From assembly GCA_014656495.1 (NCBI GenBank), contig BNCN01000004.1:1-64000 (forward strand): a DNA stretch of 64,000 bases. Direction: 5' to 3'. This stretch comes from Comamonas sp. KCTC 72670 (GTDB lineage: Bacteria > Myxococcota > Myxococcia > Myxococcales > Myxococcaceae). Shown piece by piece: positions 7,702-17,006 of the stretch (its first letter is position 1; each line of letters begins with the position of its first letter). The notes beneath the pieces were generated by a model, which saw only the letters and a list, made by a program, of their open reading frames with translations, was not told the origin of the DNA and did not search any database. The position numbers were made by a program, and so were the translations under genes.

Positions 7702-8163
7702 ATGAATCGCCTCTTGCCGTTGTTCGTCATCGCGCTCGTCACGGCGCCCCTGGCCTCGCGCTCCGCGCCTCCGTCCCCGCCCGGGAAGAAGGAGGTGCCC
7801 GCGCGCCAGGGCAAGCTCGTGTTCGTGGCCACCACGGGCCTGGAGGACCTCGGCACCCTCTCCAGCTCCCTCCGGCACGTGAAGAGCGCCAAGGAGTCGG
7901 GTTACCTCTCCGACGTGGTGTGGCTCACCTACGGCCGCGCGGTGGTGGCGCTGGACCCCACGGTGAAGGCCGTGCCAGCGGAGGTGCGTGAAGCGGCCCA
8001 GGCCGCGCGGGACGCGGGCGTGCGGCTGGTGGCGTGCGGCAGCGCGCTGCGGAAGTTCGGCATCGACCCGAAGGCGCTCCAGCCCCAGGCCGAGGTCGTG
8101 GACAACGGCGTCGCGGAGCTGTCGCGCCTGGTGGCCGAGGGCTACCAGGTCATCCGCTATTAG
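7702..8163 (+). CDS. Exported DsrE-like protein
   Basis: Protein of 153 residues with an N-terminal signal peptide ending near residue 22 (ALVTAPLASRSA). The mature part resembles the DsrE/DsrF fold: a beta strand KLVFVATTGLED, then a helix, then WLTYGRAVVAL and VRLVACGSALRKFG. There is one Cys, at the place where DsrE-type sulfur carriers often hold the acceptor Cys. It is the third gene of the SoxB-like/YeiH operon, 28 nt after the exporter. Binding or relaying sulfur in the periplasm is inferred. Confidence 0.7.
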   Translation: MNRLLPLFVIALVTAPLASRSAPPSPPGKKEVPARQGKLVFVATTGLEDLGTLSSSLRHVKSAKESGYLSDVVWLTYGRAVVALDPTVKAVPAEVREAAQAARDAGVRLVACGSALRKFGIDPKALQPQAEVVDNGVAELSRLVAEGYQVIRY

Positions 8164-8516
8164 TGCGGCGAGGCCACGGCGTGGGGCGCGCGACACGCAG
8201 GCCGCGGACCGCGGTGTCCCGCTGGCCCAGGCCGGCGCACCTTCCGGTCCCGGGGGCCACGGTGCGCGCCTTGGGCGCTGGCGGCGCACTTCTGGGGAGG
8301 CGCGAGGCTGGATGCTGGGCCCTCCTGGTGGCTCCCGGGGCAGGCGCTGCGGGTCATGCAGAGAGGGGAGGCAGTTGGCGGGCTCCAGGCGACGGCGCGC
8401 TCCGCGGCCTGTCGCTTCAGCACCGGCGCCAGGCCCGACGCGAGCTAGATTCCGGAGGCCGTCCAGGAAGGCATCCTGGTGACCGGGCGTTCTTCCGATG
8501 AGGAGGCGAAGCGCGG
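8164..8516. other. Intergenic stretch, no gene assigned
   Basis: This 353-bp gap separates the sulfur genes from an ECF sigma gene. Both strands carry short open frames, but their composition is that of GC-rich shadow frames and none has a recognisable product. The right end carries AGGAGG (8501-8506), the ribosome site of the next gene. No GGGAAC-N16-CGTGTC site like those at 3166 and 4990 is seen here, so the downstream sigma gene does not appear to belong to that regulon. Confidence 0.5.
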
Positions 8517-9326
8517 ATGTCGACGCGAACCGATGAGCAGCTGATGGAGGCCGCGCGCGCTGGCGACGACACGGCCCTGGACGAGGTCCTCGCCCGCCAC
8601 GAGAAGCAGGTATACCGCTTCGGCTTGCGCATGTGCGGCTCGGAGGAGGACGCGATGGAGGTCCTCCAGGAGACGCTGTTCACGGCCTTCCGGGGCCTCC
8701 ACGCGTTTCGAGGGGACGCGGCCCTGTCCACGTGGCTGTATCAGGTGGCCCGCACGCACTGCTTCCGTCTGCGCCGCCGCCGGGCCGGCGCGCCGCAGGA
8801 GTTCCAGCCGCTCGACGGGCCCGCCGCCACCCACGTCGCGGCGGAGGAGGCCACGCCGGACATGGTGTCCCACGCGCGGCAGATGGGCGAGGTGCTGCAG
8901 GCGGCCATCCTCGCGCTGCCGGAGTCGCACCGCGAGGCGCTCATCCTCCGGGACGTGGAGGGGCTCACTGCCGAGGAGGCCGCGGGCGTGGTGGGCATCG
9001 AGGTGCGAGCGCTCAAGAGCCGGCTGCACCGCGCGCGACTCCAGATGCGCGAGCACCTCGCCACCTTGCTGGGGGAGGGTGCCCACGGTCCGAACGAGGG
9101 GTGCCCCGCGCTGGCCCAGGAGCTGGCCGGGTTCGCCGCGGAGGAGGTGGACCAGGCGGCCTGTGTCCGGCTGGAGGACCACCTGTCGCGCTGCCCCCGC
9201 TGCAGCGAGGCATGTGACGCGCTCAAGCGCACGGTGTCCCTGTGCCGGCGCATCCCCGGCGACGAGGTCCCCGCGCCCGTGCGCGCGGCGGTACGGCAGG
9301 CGCTGTCACGCGCGCTGCCAGCCTGA
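8517..9326 (+). CDS. ECF sigma factor fused to a C-terminal zinc-binding anti-sigma-like domain
   Basis: Protein of 269 residues, longer than a plain ECF factor (about 180). Region 2 (EEDAMEVLQETLFTAF near 42-57) and region 4 (LTAEEAAGVVGIEVRALKSR near 148-167) are followed by about 85 residues with HLSRCPRCSEAC, a HxxxCxxC zinc-binding motif like that of zf-HC2 anti-sigma factors. No transmembrane segment is seen. No separate anti-sigma gene follows; the next gene is convergent. The appended domain may regulate the sigma factor in cis. AGGAGG lies 10 nt before the start. Confidence 0.85.
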   Translation: MSTRTDEQLMEAARAGDDTALDEVLARHEKQVYRFGLRMCGSEEDAMEVLQETLFTAFRGLHAFRGDAALSTWLYQVARTHCFRLRRRRAGAPQEFQPLDGPAATHVAAEEATPDMVSHARQMGEVLQAAILALPESHREALILRDVEGLTAEEAAGVVGIEVRALKSRLHRARLQMREHLATLLGEGAHGPNEGCPALAQELAGFAAEEVDQAACVRLEDHLSRCPRCSEACDALKRTVSLCRRIPGDEVPAPVRAAVRQALSRALPA

Positions 9327-9327
9327 G

Positions 9328-9349
9328 TCCGCGCGGCCTACCGCGCGGA
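9328..9349. terminator. Bidirectional hairpin between convergent genes
   Basis: TCCGCGCGG (9328-9336), loop CCTA, CCGCGCGGA (9341-9349): a perfect 9-bp stem with a 4-nt loop. It begins two bases after the stop of the rightward sigma gene, and its loop holds the stop codon of the leftward gene. No T-tract follows on either strand, so it may act as a pause or a processing end rather than a canonical intrinsic terminator. Confidence 0.45.
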
Positions 9350-12300
9350 GTGGGCCTCCTCGGCCGTGGGCGCCGCGAGCGCCGAGTAGACCTCGAACCA
9401 CGCCAGGTACGAACGCCACGCCGGGTCCCTCAAGTCATTGAGGGCGCGCTGCGCCTGTCCCAGCCGCTTGGGCACGTCGAAGCCGAGCTGCGCTTCGCCC
9501 TTCGCGTGCAGCTGCGCCGCGAACCAGAGGACGTTGAGCTGCCCCGGGTCGACGTCCGCGTGGGTGCGCGCAATCAGCGTGTCGGCGTGCTTCAGGGCCT
9601 CGTTCAGCCACTGGGCCGCGCGGGCCGGGTCCTGCCGGTCCACGGCGTTCTCCGCCAGCCGCAGCTCGGAGAGCGTCACCGCGCGGATGTCCTCGTCGCG
9701 GTCCAGCTGGTCGAACTGTTTCAGGTACAGCTCGCGTCGAAGCGCGAGCGCCTGGGCCGCCTCGTCCAGCCTCCCGAGCCGCGTCTCCGCGTTCGCCCGC
9801 AGGCCCGCGGCCATGAGCCGGTACGAGCGCAGCACGTGCTCCGGCGTGGTGTGTGACCACTTCAGCGCGGCGCGGACCGCCGGGCGCTCCAGGTCGCGCT
9901 CGACGTGCTTCAAGTCCTCCAGCGTCCGCTCCGGCTGCCCCGCGCCCAGCGCCGCGGCGCCGCGGGCCAGGTGCACCACCAGCCGGTTGCGCAGCCCCTC
10001 TTCATCCTGGGCGCCCGCTTCGACAAAGGGCATCTCCCGGTCATAGAGCGCCAGGGCCCGCTCGAAGTTGCCCGCCGCCAGGTTGTAGAGGGCCGCGCGG
10101 TCCAGGGCCACGGGCAGGAACCGCTCCAGCCGGGGCGTGGTGTCCACCATGGCCAGCGCCTTGTCCGCCGCCTTCGCCGCGTCCGCTTCGCGGTCCACGT
10201 GCATGAGCACCTTGGCGCGCGCCAGGGACACGGCGAGGCCCGCCCAGTTGTCCACGTACGGCAGCGCGTCCCGTTGTTCGAGGTAGCCCAGGGCGATGTA
10301 GTGGTTGCCCACCTGCGTGTGCAGCATGCCCAGCGCGCCCAGGACCATGGCCCGGTAGCGCACGTTGTCGCGCATCAAGTCCAGGGCCACCATGTAGTGG
10401 CGGTTGGCGCGCTCGGCGGAGGCGGGATTGCGGCTGCGAAGGAAGTCCTCGTGGTGCAGGGCTCCGGAGAGGACGTGCGCCGCGCGCTGGTTCTTGAGCT
10501 CGGGCCAGACGGCGCGCAGCTCCCTCAACGCGGAGGTCACCGCCTCGGAGTGGGCGCGGTCCTCCATCTTGGGCAACTGGCGCGCGGTGACGTACGCCTT
10601 CACGAAGTGCGTGAGCGGCTTCGCCATCTTGGGCGAGGTGGTGGTGACTTCCTTCTGCACCTGCTCGGGGCTCATGCGGGCGCGCAGCCGCAGGTTCATG
10701 GACTCGACCGCGCTCTCCAGGGAGCCCGTGCGCTGCGTCACCAGGTCAAAGTCCGCGAGCGCGGCGTCCGTGCGCTGGCGCGCCAGCCGCCGGTAGGCGC
10801 GGCCCATCAAGGCCCGGCGGAACAGCCGCTCGGCCCGGCGCCGCTCCTCGGTGCCCGGAGGGGCGTCGTCGACGTAGAGGTTCGCCAGCGTCTCCATGAT
10901 GCCATCCGCGCCCACTTCCGAGGCGCGCTCGACCGCGTCCTGCACCAGCGTCCTTCGGCGCAGCGGGTCCGTCTGCTGCTGGTAGAAGGTGCGCAGCGCG
11001 TCCCGCACGGCGCGAGGAGGCCGCTCCGTGTTGATGGCGTTCACGTGCCGGCCCAGCTCCAGCGCGAAGGCATAGGCGGAGCCCTCGGGGGCCGTGCTCA
11101 GCGCCTGGGCCATGGCCGCGTCCGCTTCGGCGTAGGGCCGGCCCCGGTACAGGGCGCGGACCGCGGCGCGCGCGAAGTCGAGCTGGTCGTCGGCGGGGAA
11201 GATCTTGTGCTCGGACAGCCGGCGGCCCGCTTCGACCAGCGCCTCCCGGTCATCGAGCTTGCGGTACAGCGCATCCGCCTGTTCGAAGTAGGCCTGCAGC
11301 ACCGCGCGCGGCGTGGTGTCGGTGATGCGCGCCTCCTCCAGCTCCTTCCGGGCCAGCGTGAAGTCGCCCGCGTCATCCGCCAGCTCGCTGCGCACCACGT
11401 GCTGGAGGACCTCGGTGGCGGGGCTGGGGGCCCTCGCCGGATCCAACGCCTCCATGCGCCGCTCCTCCGCGACGCTCAGCTCCTCCACCATGCGGCCCCG
11501 CTCGCGCTCCTTCATCGCCCGCCGGTGGTCGATGAGGATCAGCAGCGGCTCCTCCAGGCCCGCGGTGGCGGCCTCCTCCACATCGCGCATGTGACGCGCG
11601 TAGAACTCCGCCGCGACGAAGTCCTCGAAGGCCAGGTGCAGCATGCTCAGGCGCATCATCAGCAAGCGCTGGAGCTGGGGGCGCTTCTCGGCCAACAGCC
11701 GGTGGCGGTAGAGCAGCAGCTCATCCGCGCGCCGTCCCACCATGCGCAGCTCGTCGCTCAGCTTGCGCGCGTCCCAGTGGCTGGGGACCTGCCCATCCAG
11801 CGGCATCTGGTACACGTTCAACGCCTTCGAGCGTGAACAGGTGGCGACCAGGGACTCGGCCGCGGGCGCGGGGTACTGGCAGTTCCAGGACTCGCTGGTG
11901 AGCTGGTCCGGGCTGGCCGCGGCGGCGAGCTCGGCCGCGTCGTCGCGGTCTGGATCGAAGGGCACGCGGAACAACACGCCGGCGTCGCTGGCGTCAATCA
12001 GCCCGTCCCCGTTGGAGTCGGTGAAGAACTGCACGACGTAGAGGAACCGCCCGTCGCGCGAGAACATCGGCTGCCCCGTCTGTCCGGGGATGTCGAGCGA
12101 CAGCGGGATGGGCTTCGAGCCGGGGCGGTCCAGCCGGAACGCTTCCAGGTGGGGGGCGGCGCGCGCGGCGAAGCCGGGGCCCACCTGCCGCACGGAGCGC
12201 TCGACGGGGACGTACACCACCCAGCGCCCGTCCGGCGACACGGTGGGGCTGGTCAGGTTCCGCTCCAACAGGGGGCTCACGCGCCACGCGCCGCCCAGCT

Positions 12301-12784
12301 CCACGCGCGACAGCCGCAGGTCACCCTGGATGGTGGCGCGGCTCACCAACGCGATGTGCGACGCATCAATCCACTCGGCCTGGAGCGCGCTGGCCTCCTC
12401 CGTGAGGCAGCGGCGCACCTTCGCGTCGGGCAGGTCGCGCACGCAGAGCTGGCCACCGGCCTGGTCCCGGAACGAGATGTAGAGCAGGTGCTTGCCATCC
12501 GGGCTCACGCGAGGCCAGGTGACGTCCGCGCCTTCCTCGAACAGCCGCCGCTCGCGGCCACGCTCCAGGTCCTGCACGAAGATTTCGGTCGCGATGTCGC
12601 GGTTGGTCGCGAAGATCAACGTGTTCCCGTCGGGCGCGAGCTGTCCCAGGAACTGGTCGCCGCCACCCACGGTGAGCCGGGTGGGCATGCGCAGACCGCC
12701 GTCGTTCTCGTCGTCCTGGGCGGTGGCGCTGCCCGCGAGGAGCGCGGCCAGGCCCACCACGTAGAGCCGGTGGCGCTTCAGCAC
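9338..12784 (-). CDS. Exported TolB-like (PD40) and tetratricopeptide-repeat protein
   Basis: Protein of 1148 residues with a signal peptide (cleavage near SATAQ, residue 23). Residues 40 to about 310 hold at least four TolB-type propeller repeats: LAPDGNTLIFATNRD, VSPDGKHLLYISFRD, VSPDGRWVVYVPVE and FSRDGRFLYVVQFF. The last is followed by DSNGDGLIDASD, a calcium-loop-like sequence. The rest is mostly helical and TPR-like. It starts at a GTG and overlaps the upstream lipoprotein gene by 7 nt. It is the third gene of an operon with an AsmA-like protein and a DUF1318 lipoprotein, so a periplasmic scaffold role is inferred. Confidence 0.75.
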   Translation of the reverse strand: MLKRHRLYVVGLAALLAGSATAQDDENDGGLRMPTRLTVGGGDQFLGQLAPDGNTLIFATNRDIATEIFVQDLERGRERRLFEEGADVTWPRVSPDGKHLLYISFRDQAGGQLCVRDLPDAKVRRCLTEEASALQAEWIDASHIALVSRATIQGDLRLSRVELGGAWRVSPLLERNLTSPTVSPDGRWVVYVPVERSVRQVGPGFAARAAPHLEAFRLDRPGSKPIPLSLDIPGQTGQPMFSRDGRFLYVVQFFTDSNGDGLIDASDAGVLFRVPFDPDRDDAAELAAAASPDQLTSESWNCQYPAPAAESLVATCSRSKALNVYQMPLDGQVPSHWDARKLSDELRMVGRRADELLLYRHRLLAEKRPQLQRLLMMRLSMLHLAFEDFVAAEFYARHMRDVEEAATAGLEEPLLILIDHRRAMKERERGRMVEELSVAEERRMEALDPARAPSPATEVLQHVVRSELADDAGDFTLARKELEEARITDTTPRAVLQAYFEQADALYRKLDDREALVEAGRRLSEHKIFPADDQLDFARAAVRALYRGRPYAEADAAMAQALSTAPEGSAYAFALELGRHVNAINTERPPRAVRDALRTFYQQQTDPLRRRTLVQDAVERASEVGADGIMETLANLYVDDAPPGTEERRRAERLFRRALMGRAYRRLARQRTDAALADFDLVTQRTGSLESAVESMNLRLRARMSPEQVQKEVTTTSPKMAKPLTHFVKAYVTARQLPKMEDRAHSEAVTSALRELRAVWPELKNQRAAHVLSGALHHEDFLRSRNPASAERANRHYMVALDLMRDNVRYRAMVLGALGMLHTQVGNHYIALGYLEQRDALPYVDNWAGLAVSLARAKVLMHVDREADAAKAADKALAMVDTTPRLERFLPVALDRAALYNLAAGNFERALALYDREMPFVEAGAQDEEGLRNRLVVHLARGAAALGAGQPERTLEDLKHVERDLERPAVRAALKWSHTTPEHVLRSYRLMAAGLRANAETRLGRLDEAAQALALRRELYLKQFDQLDRDEDIRAVTLSELRLAENAVDRQDPARAAQWLNEALKHADTLIARTHADVDPGQLNVLWFAAQLHAKGEAQLGFDVPKRLGQAQRALNDLRDPAWRSYLAWFEVYSALAAPTAEEAHSAR

Positions 12785-13317
12785 TTCTTCTCTCCCCAGG
12801 TGCCGTCATCGGCCTCGACCCAGCCACCGCAGACGACCCCCGGCGCGTGCGCCTGCTGCCATCTCCGGCGCAGCGTGTCCTCTGGCACGCCCGGGCGGAC
12901 GGAGCCCATCCACTTCCAGAGCTGCTGCCGGGAGCGGTTCACCCGCTCCACCAGGGCGACGTCGTCCGCCGTCATGCGCCCGGCCTGGCAGCGGCGCCGC
13001 GTGTTCACCAGCAGCCCCTCCTTGCCTTCACCCACGCAGTGGCGGCGCAGCAGGTCGTCCACGCGGTCCGCGGGCGTCTTGCTCATGTTCTCCACCAGGG
13101 GCGTGGCCTGGATGCCCAGCTCCTCCAGTTGGTTGGGCGTGAGCGGGACGGGCGTGGGGTTCATGGCCGCGCGGGCCAGCCGCTGCTCCACGTCCTTGAA
13201 GGAGCCCGAGGCCTGTTCCTCGAGCGCCGTCGCGCGGTCGACCATCACGATTTCCGGGGCACTGATGCACCCCGAGATGACGAGGGCGGCCCACGGCAGC
13301 AACGCGCGGTGTTTCAT
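12778..13317 (-). CDS. DUF1318 (YdbL-like) lipoprotein
   Basis: Protein of 179 residues with a lipoprotein signal (VISGC, Cys17). The N-terminal mature part has the phrase ATALEEQASGSFKDVEQRL. The C-terminal half (LVERVNRSRQQLWK, then a Gly-Trp-rich end ADDGTWGEKK) resembles DUF1318/YdbL. In Escherichia coli, YdbL is encoded with the AsmA-like YdbH and the lipoprotein YnbE; here one protein has both the lipobox and the DUF1318-like part. It overlaps the AsmA-like gene by 4 nt (ATGA) and the TolB/TPR gene by 7 nt, so all three are tightly coupled. The homology call is by eye. Confidence 0.65.
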   Translation of the reverse strand: MKHRALLPWAALVISGCISAPEIVMVDRATALEEQASGSFKDVEQRLARAAMNPTPVPLTPNQLEELGIQATPLVENMSKTPADRVDDLLRRHCVGEGKEGLLVNTRRRCQAGRMTADDVALVERVNRSRQQLWKWMGSVRPGVPEDTLRRRWQQAHAPGVVCGGWVEADDGTWGEKKC

Positions 13318-16300
13318 GGCGTGGTCTCCGGAGGTGACATGGATTTGATGAGCTGGTCGACGATGGGGCCCATGGGGATGCCCCGGATTTCATCGATGCT
13401 GAGCAGCTTGGCCAGCCCGCCCATGGTGATGCGCAGGCTGCCGAAGCCGTGGTTGAAACTCACCCGCACGTGCTCCGGGTAGCCCAGGCGCAGGGCGTAG
13501 CGGACGCGGTTGGTGGCGGGGTCGACGTGGCGCGGGTCCTCGATGTCGAGCAGGTCCAGCAGGTGGCGGTTGCCGATGCGGAGAATCTCCGCGCGGCCGT
13601 CGATGCTGCGGTCCTTGGCGGAGATGACCACGGCCGCGTTGCCGTCGAAGGGCTCGCCTCGGGAGGACTGCACGCCCGTCGCGCGCACGCGGGCCTCCAG
13701 GGTGGAGTGCTTGCCTTGCCAGTCCAGTTGCCACTGGCCGGTGATGCGGCCTCCGCGGATGCCCATCTCCAACTGCGTCATGGAGGCCACGTGCTGGTTG
13801 ATGGACAGGTTGCCCGCCAGGGGCGCGATGGCCACGAAGGGCGTGAGAATGCGCTTCGCGGACACGTACCCGCTGCGTGACAACAGCGGGTGCTGGTCGG
13901 CGAAGCGGAGCATCGGGTACGGATTCACATCGAAGTCGCGCTGCAGCCGCACCTGGCCGTCGCGCAGCTCCACGTTCTCCGTCACCGGGACGTTGCCGTC
14001 GAGCGCCTCGATCTCGAACCCCTGCTCGGGCAGCCGCACGTTCACATCCTGGAGGAGCAGGTTGGAGAGGGTGCGGAAGGCGACGAGGTCGGGAGACGCC
14101 ACCCGAAAGTCGACGGTGACGTGGCCGCTGCTCTCCAGGACGCCGGGCTGCGCGAGCTTGGCCAGGTCCTGCGCCAGCTCTCCACGGAGCGCGAGCCTGC
14201 GCCGGTCCTCGCTCATGTCGAGCCGGCCGCGGACCTTCAGTTGTGTGTTGGTGCCCGCATGCGCCAGTTGGAACTCGGGGACGTGGATGACGCCGTTGGG
14301 CTTGCGCCGGGCGGAGAATACCGCGGCCACGTCTTGGATGGGGTAGGGCAGCGCTGGATTTTGTTCGAGCGCGCGGAGCTTCAGCTCCTGCTTCAGCTCG
14401 ATTTCATCCGCGTCCAGCGCTTCGGTGAAGAGCGCGGTGGTCTCGCTGGACAGGCCCGCGAGCGAGAGCCGACGGTCGCTCATGCCGACGGTGAGCTTCT
14501 CGGCGCGCAGGTCGCTGTGGACGGTGCGCTTCGGGCCCTCGACGCGCGACTCGAGCCGCCAGTTCAGCTCAGGCAGGTTGACGAAGAGGGCATCTTGCCG
14601 CCAGCGGAAGCCTCGGGCCTCCACCGCCGCCATGCCTTCGAAGCTGGCGGTCCGGGCCGGGTCGGGGGCCATGCGCGGGAGTCCCTCCGCGGTGAATCCG
14701 GTGACGACGCCTCGCAACGTGCCGTTGAGCTCCAGGCCCAACGTGAGCCGCGAAGTGTCCAGCTCCGCGGGGACCTGGGCCTTGGCCAGCAGCGGCGCCA
14801 GGGCTCCGAGCGGCGGGACATTGCCCTTCACCTCGCACCGGAGCGCGCGGGCCTTCTTGTCGTACGCCACCGAGGCGTCGAGCGTGAGCTTCGGCCCCTC
14901 CTGACTCGCGAGCCCCAATCGCAGCGCGGGCTTTCGACGGTCCAGGTCCAGCGACAGCGTCTGGTGCTGCGCCCCCAATTCCGCTTCACCGGCCCGGAGC
15001 CCTTCGACGCGTAGGTCCATCGCGCCCTTGTGGCGCCAGACATCCCCTTGCGAGCGCACGGTGACGGCGACGGTGCGCGCGGAGACGTCATCCCAGGCGG
15101 GGCGCTGCAGGCTCAGCTCCGTGTCGTGGTCCACCCGGGGCGCGGGCGCGAAGAGCGAGGTCACGCGGCCCTTGGAGGCCAGCTTCACGCCCAGGTGCTT
15201 CCAGGGAATGCGCGCGGCGACCGAATCAGGGAGGAAGGGCCGCGCGATGACGAGGTCCGGCGTCTGCGCCGCGACCGTATACGCGACGTCGTCGCGCCCC
15301 TTGGTCGCGTCCAGGGAAGCCTGGGCCGTGCCCACCTCGAGCACGAGCCGGCCCCGGCCTCGGCTGCGCTCCGGCGCGTCGAGTTCGGGGAAGGCCTCCG
15401 TCACGTCGAGCTTCATCCGCACGGGGCCCTTCAGCACCTCGCGGCCCTGGGCCAGGGAGACGTGGAGGGCTCCGATGGGGAGGTTCGCGCTCAGGGCGAA
15501 GGGCGCCTCGGTGGCGAGCGGCGCGCTGAACTCGAAGCCCAGCCGCTCCGCCTTCGCGCGGAGGTCGGGCACCCGGACGTCCAGGGCCTCCACCATGCCC
15601 GACAGGCTCACGTTGCCGGCGGCCTGGAGCGGAGACGCGGGCTCGGGCCGGAGCTGCTGTCCCTTCAGTTCACCGTGGGCCTTGGGCAGCCGCACGGTGG
15701 TGGGGCCGTCGACCTCGAGGCCGTCGAGCCCGAAGCTCACCTGCGCCGCCACGCCCCGCTGTGCGTCCGGGACCGCGACCAGCGAGACACGGCCATTTTT
15801 GAGCGCCACCTGGAGCGGGGCGCTGGCCATTCGCAGCGACGCGAGTTCCACGTCCAGGCCCAGCCGGCCTTGCGCGCCCAGTTGGGGCATCGCGCTGAGC
15901 GTGACGTCCTTCGCCTCCAGGTGAACCTTGCCGCTTTCGAGGGAGAAGGGGCGCCAGTCCGCGGGGATGACTTGCAGCAGCTTCGCCACCTCGACGTCCG
16001 CCAGCGCCTGCGTCAGCAGGGGGGCCGCGCCAGGCGCATCCGGCAGCACCACGGCGCCCTGCACCTCGGCGCTGTCGGTCAGTTGGGTGCGTTCCAACTC
16101 GACGGCGATGTGCTCCTTCTCGACGTCGAAGCGCGCCACCACCGCGCCGTGGAGCAGCGAGCGGACCGAGAAACGCGGGTCAAAGGTCTGCCGCGTGACG
16201 TCGAGGTCCACGCGTGCCCGGGCGCTTTCGGCTCCAGCCTCCACTGAGAAGGCCAGGGCCAGTTGCGCCAGCGCGGGCGGCAGGTCGCGGACCTCCCGGC

Positions 16301-17006
16301 TCACTTCCAGCGGCAGGGGAGCGCCCGCCTCGCCCAGGTTGGCGAAGACCTTCCATTGGCCGTCCTGCTGCCTGGCCTCGACCCGGGCTCCCAAACCGCG
16401 CAAGGCCCAGCGTTCGAGCACGGCGCCGTTCTCGACGAGGAGGGCGTCCAGCGATACGCCGGACAGCTCCACGTGCCGGACGGGGAGCGCGGTGCCCAGG
16501 AGGTCCGCGACCTGGCGCGACGCGCCCACGGGGTCTTCAACCGGCGTGGGTTCGAGCTCGTCGGAGGGAGGGCCCGTCAGGCTCGAAAGGGAGGTGGCGC
16601 CCGTCGAATCGGCCACGAGGGCGAGGGCGACATCGCGCACCACCACCCGTTCAATTTGCGGGGGCCCGTTCCAGAGTGAGCCGAGGGACCACTTCGCCTC
16701 CACGGAGCCGATGCGCAGCAGCTCCGGGGCGGCTTCATGGAACGGCGCCGGGGTCTGGAGCACGAGGCCTTCCAGCCGCAAGCCCGAGAGCAGGGCGACG
16801 TGCGCGACCTGGAAGTCCAGTTGGAGGCCGGTGGCGGACTCGACCTTGGCGAGCAGGGGCTCCTTCAGCCAGGGGTGGTCGAGATTGCGCAAGCCGACCA
16901 CCACTGACACGAGTGCCAGCGTCGGGAGCACAATGAGAGTTGCCAGCACGCCCGCGATGATTCGAGCCCACCGCCGGCGAGGCCGTACAGCACTGGTGGA
17001 TTCCAT
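13314..17006 (-). CDS. AsmA/YdbH-like large intermembrane protein
   Basis: Protein of 1230 residues with one N-terminal membrane anchor (residues about 14-38) and then a long, strand-rich, repetitive periplasmic region with few Cys. This is the plan of AsmA-like bridge proteins (YdbH, TamB, YhdP) that move phospholipids between inner and outer membranes. The C-terminal part (GMGIRGGRITGQWQLDW-like strands and DRSIDGRAEILRIGNRHLLD) fits the YdbH/DUF3971-type end. It is the first gene of the minus-strand operon, with its promoter somewhere in 17007-17347. The match to YdbH rather than another AsmA member rests on the adjacent DUF1318 lipoprotein. Confidence 0.7.
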   Translation of the reverse strand: MESTSAVRPRRRWARIIAGVLATLIVLPTLALVSVVVGLRNLDHPWLKEPLLAKVESATGLQLDFQVAHVALLSGLRLEGLVLQTPAPFHEAAPELLRIGSVEAKWSLGSLWNGPPQIERVVVRDVALALVADSTGATSLSSLTGPPSDELEPTPVEDPVGASRQVADLLGTALPVRHVELSGVSLDALLVENGAVLERWALRGLGARVEARQQDGQWKVFANLGEAGAPLPLEVSREVRDLPPALAQLALAFSVEAGAESARARVDLDVTRQTFDPRFSVRSLLHGAVVARFDVEKEHIAVELERTQLTDSAEVQGAVVLPDAPGAAPLLTQALADVEVAKLLQVIPADWRPFSLESGKVHLEAKDVTLSAMPQLGAQGRLGLDVELASLRMASAPLQVALKNGRVSLVAVPDAQRGVAAQVSFGLDGLEVDGPTTVRLPKAHGELKGQQLRPEPASPLQAAGNVSLSGMVEALDVRVPDLRAKAERLGFEFSAPLATEAPFALSANLPIGALHVSLAQGREVLKGPVRMKLDVTEAFPELDAPERSRGRGRLVLEVGTAQASLDATKGRDDVAYTVAAQTPDLVIARPFLPDSVAARIPWKHLGVKLASKGRVTSLFAPAPRVDHDTELSLQRPAWDDVSARTVAVTVRSQGDVWRHKGAMDLRVEGLRAGEAELGAQHQTLSLDLDRRKPALRLGLASQEGPKLTLDASVAYDKKARALRCEVKGNVPPLGALAPLLAKAQVPAELDTSRLTLGLELNGTLRGVVTGFTAEGLPRMAPDPARTASFEGMAAVEARGFRWRQDALFVNLPELNWRLESRVEGPKRTVHSDLRAEKLTVGMSDRRLSLAGLSSETTALFTEALDADEIELKQELKLRALEQNPALPYPIQDVAAVFSARRKPNGVIHVPEFQLAHAGTNTQLKVRGRLDMSEDRRRLALRGELAQDLAKLAQPGVLESSGHVTVDFRVASPDLVAFRTLSNLLLQDVNVRLPEQGFEIEALDGNVPVTENVELRDGQVRLQRDFDVNPYPMLRFADQHPLLSRSGYVSAKRILTPFVAIAPLAGNLSINQHVASMTQLEMGIRGGRITGQWQLDWQGKHSTLEARVRATGVQSSRGEPFDGNAAVVISAKDRSIDGRAEILRIGNRHLLDLLDIEDPRHVDPATNRVRYALRLGYPEHVRVSFNHGFGSLRITMGGLAKLLSIDEIRGIPMGPIVDQLIKSMSPPETTP

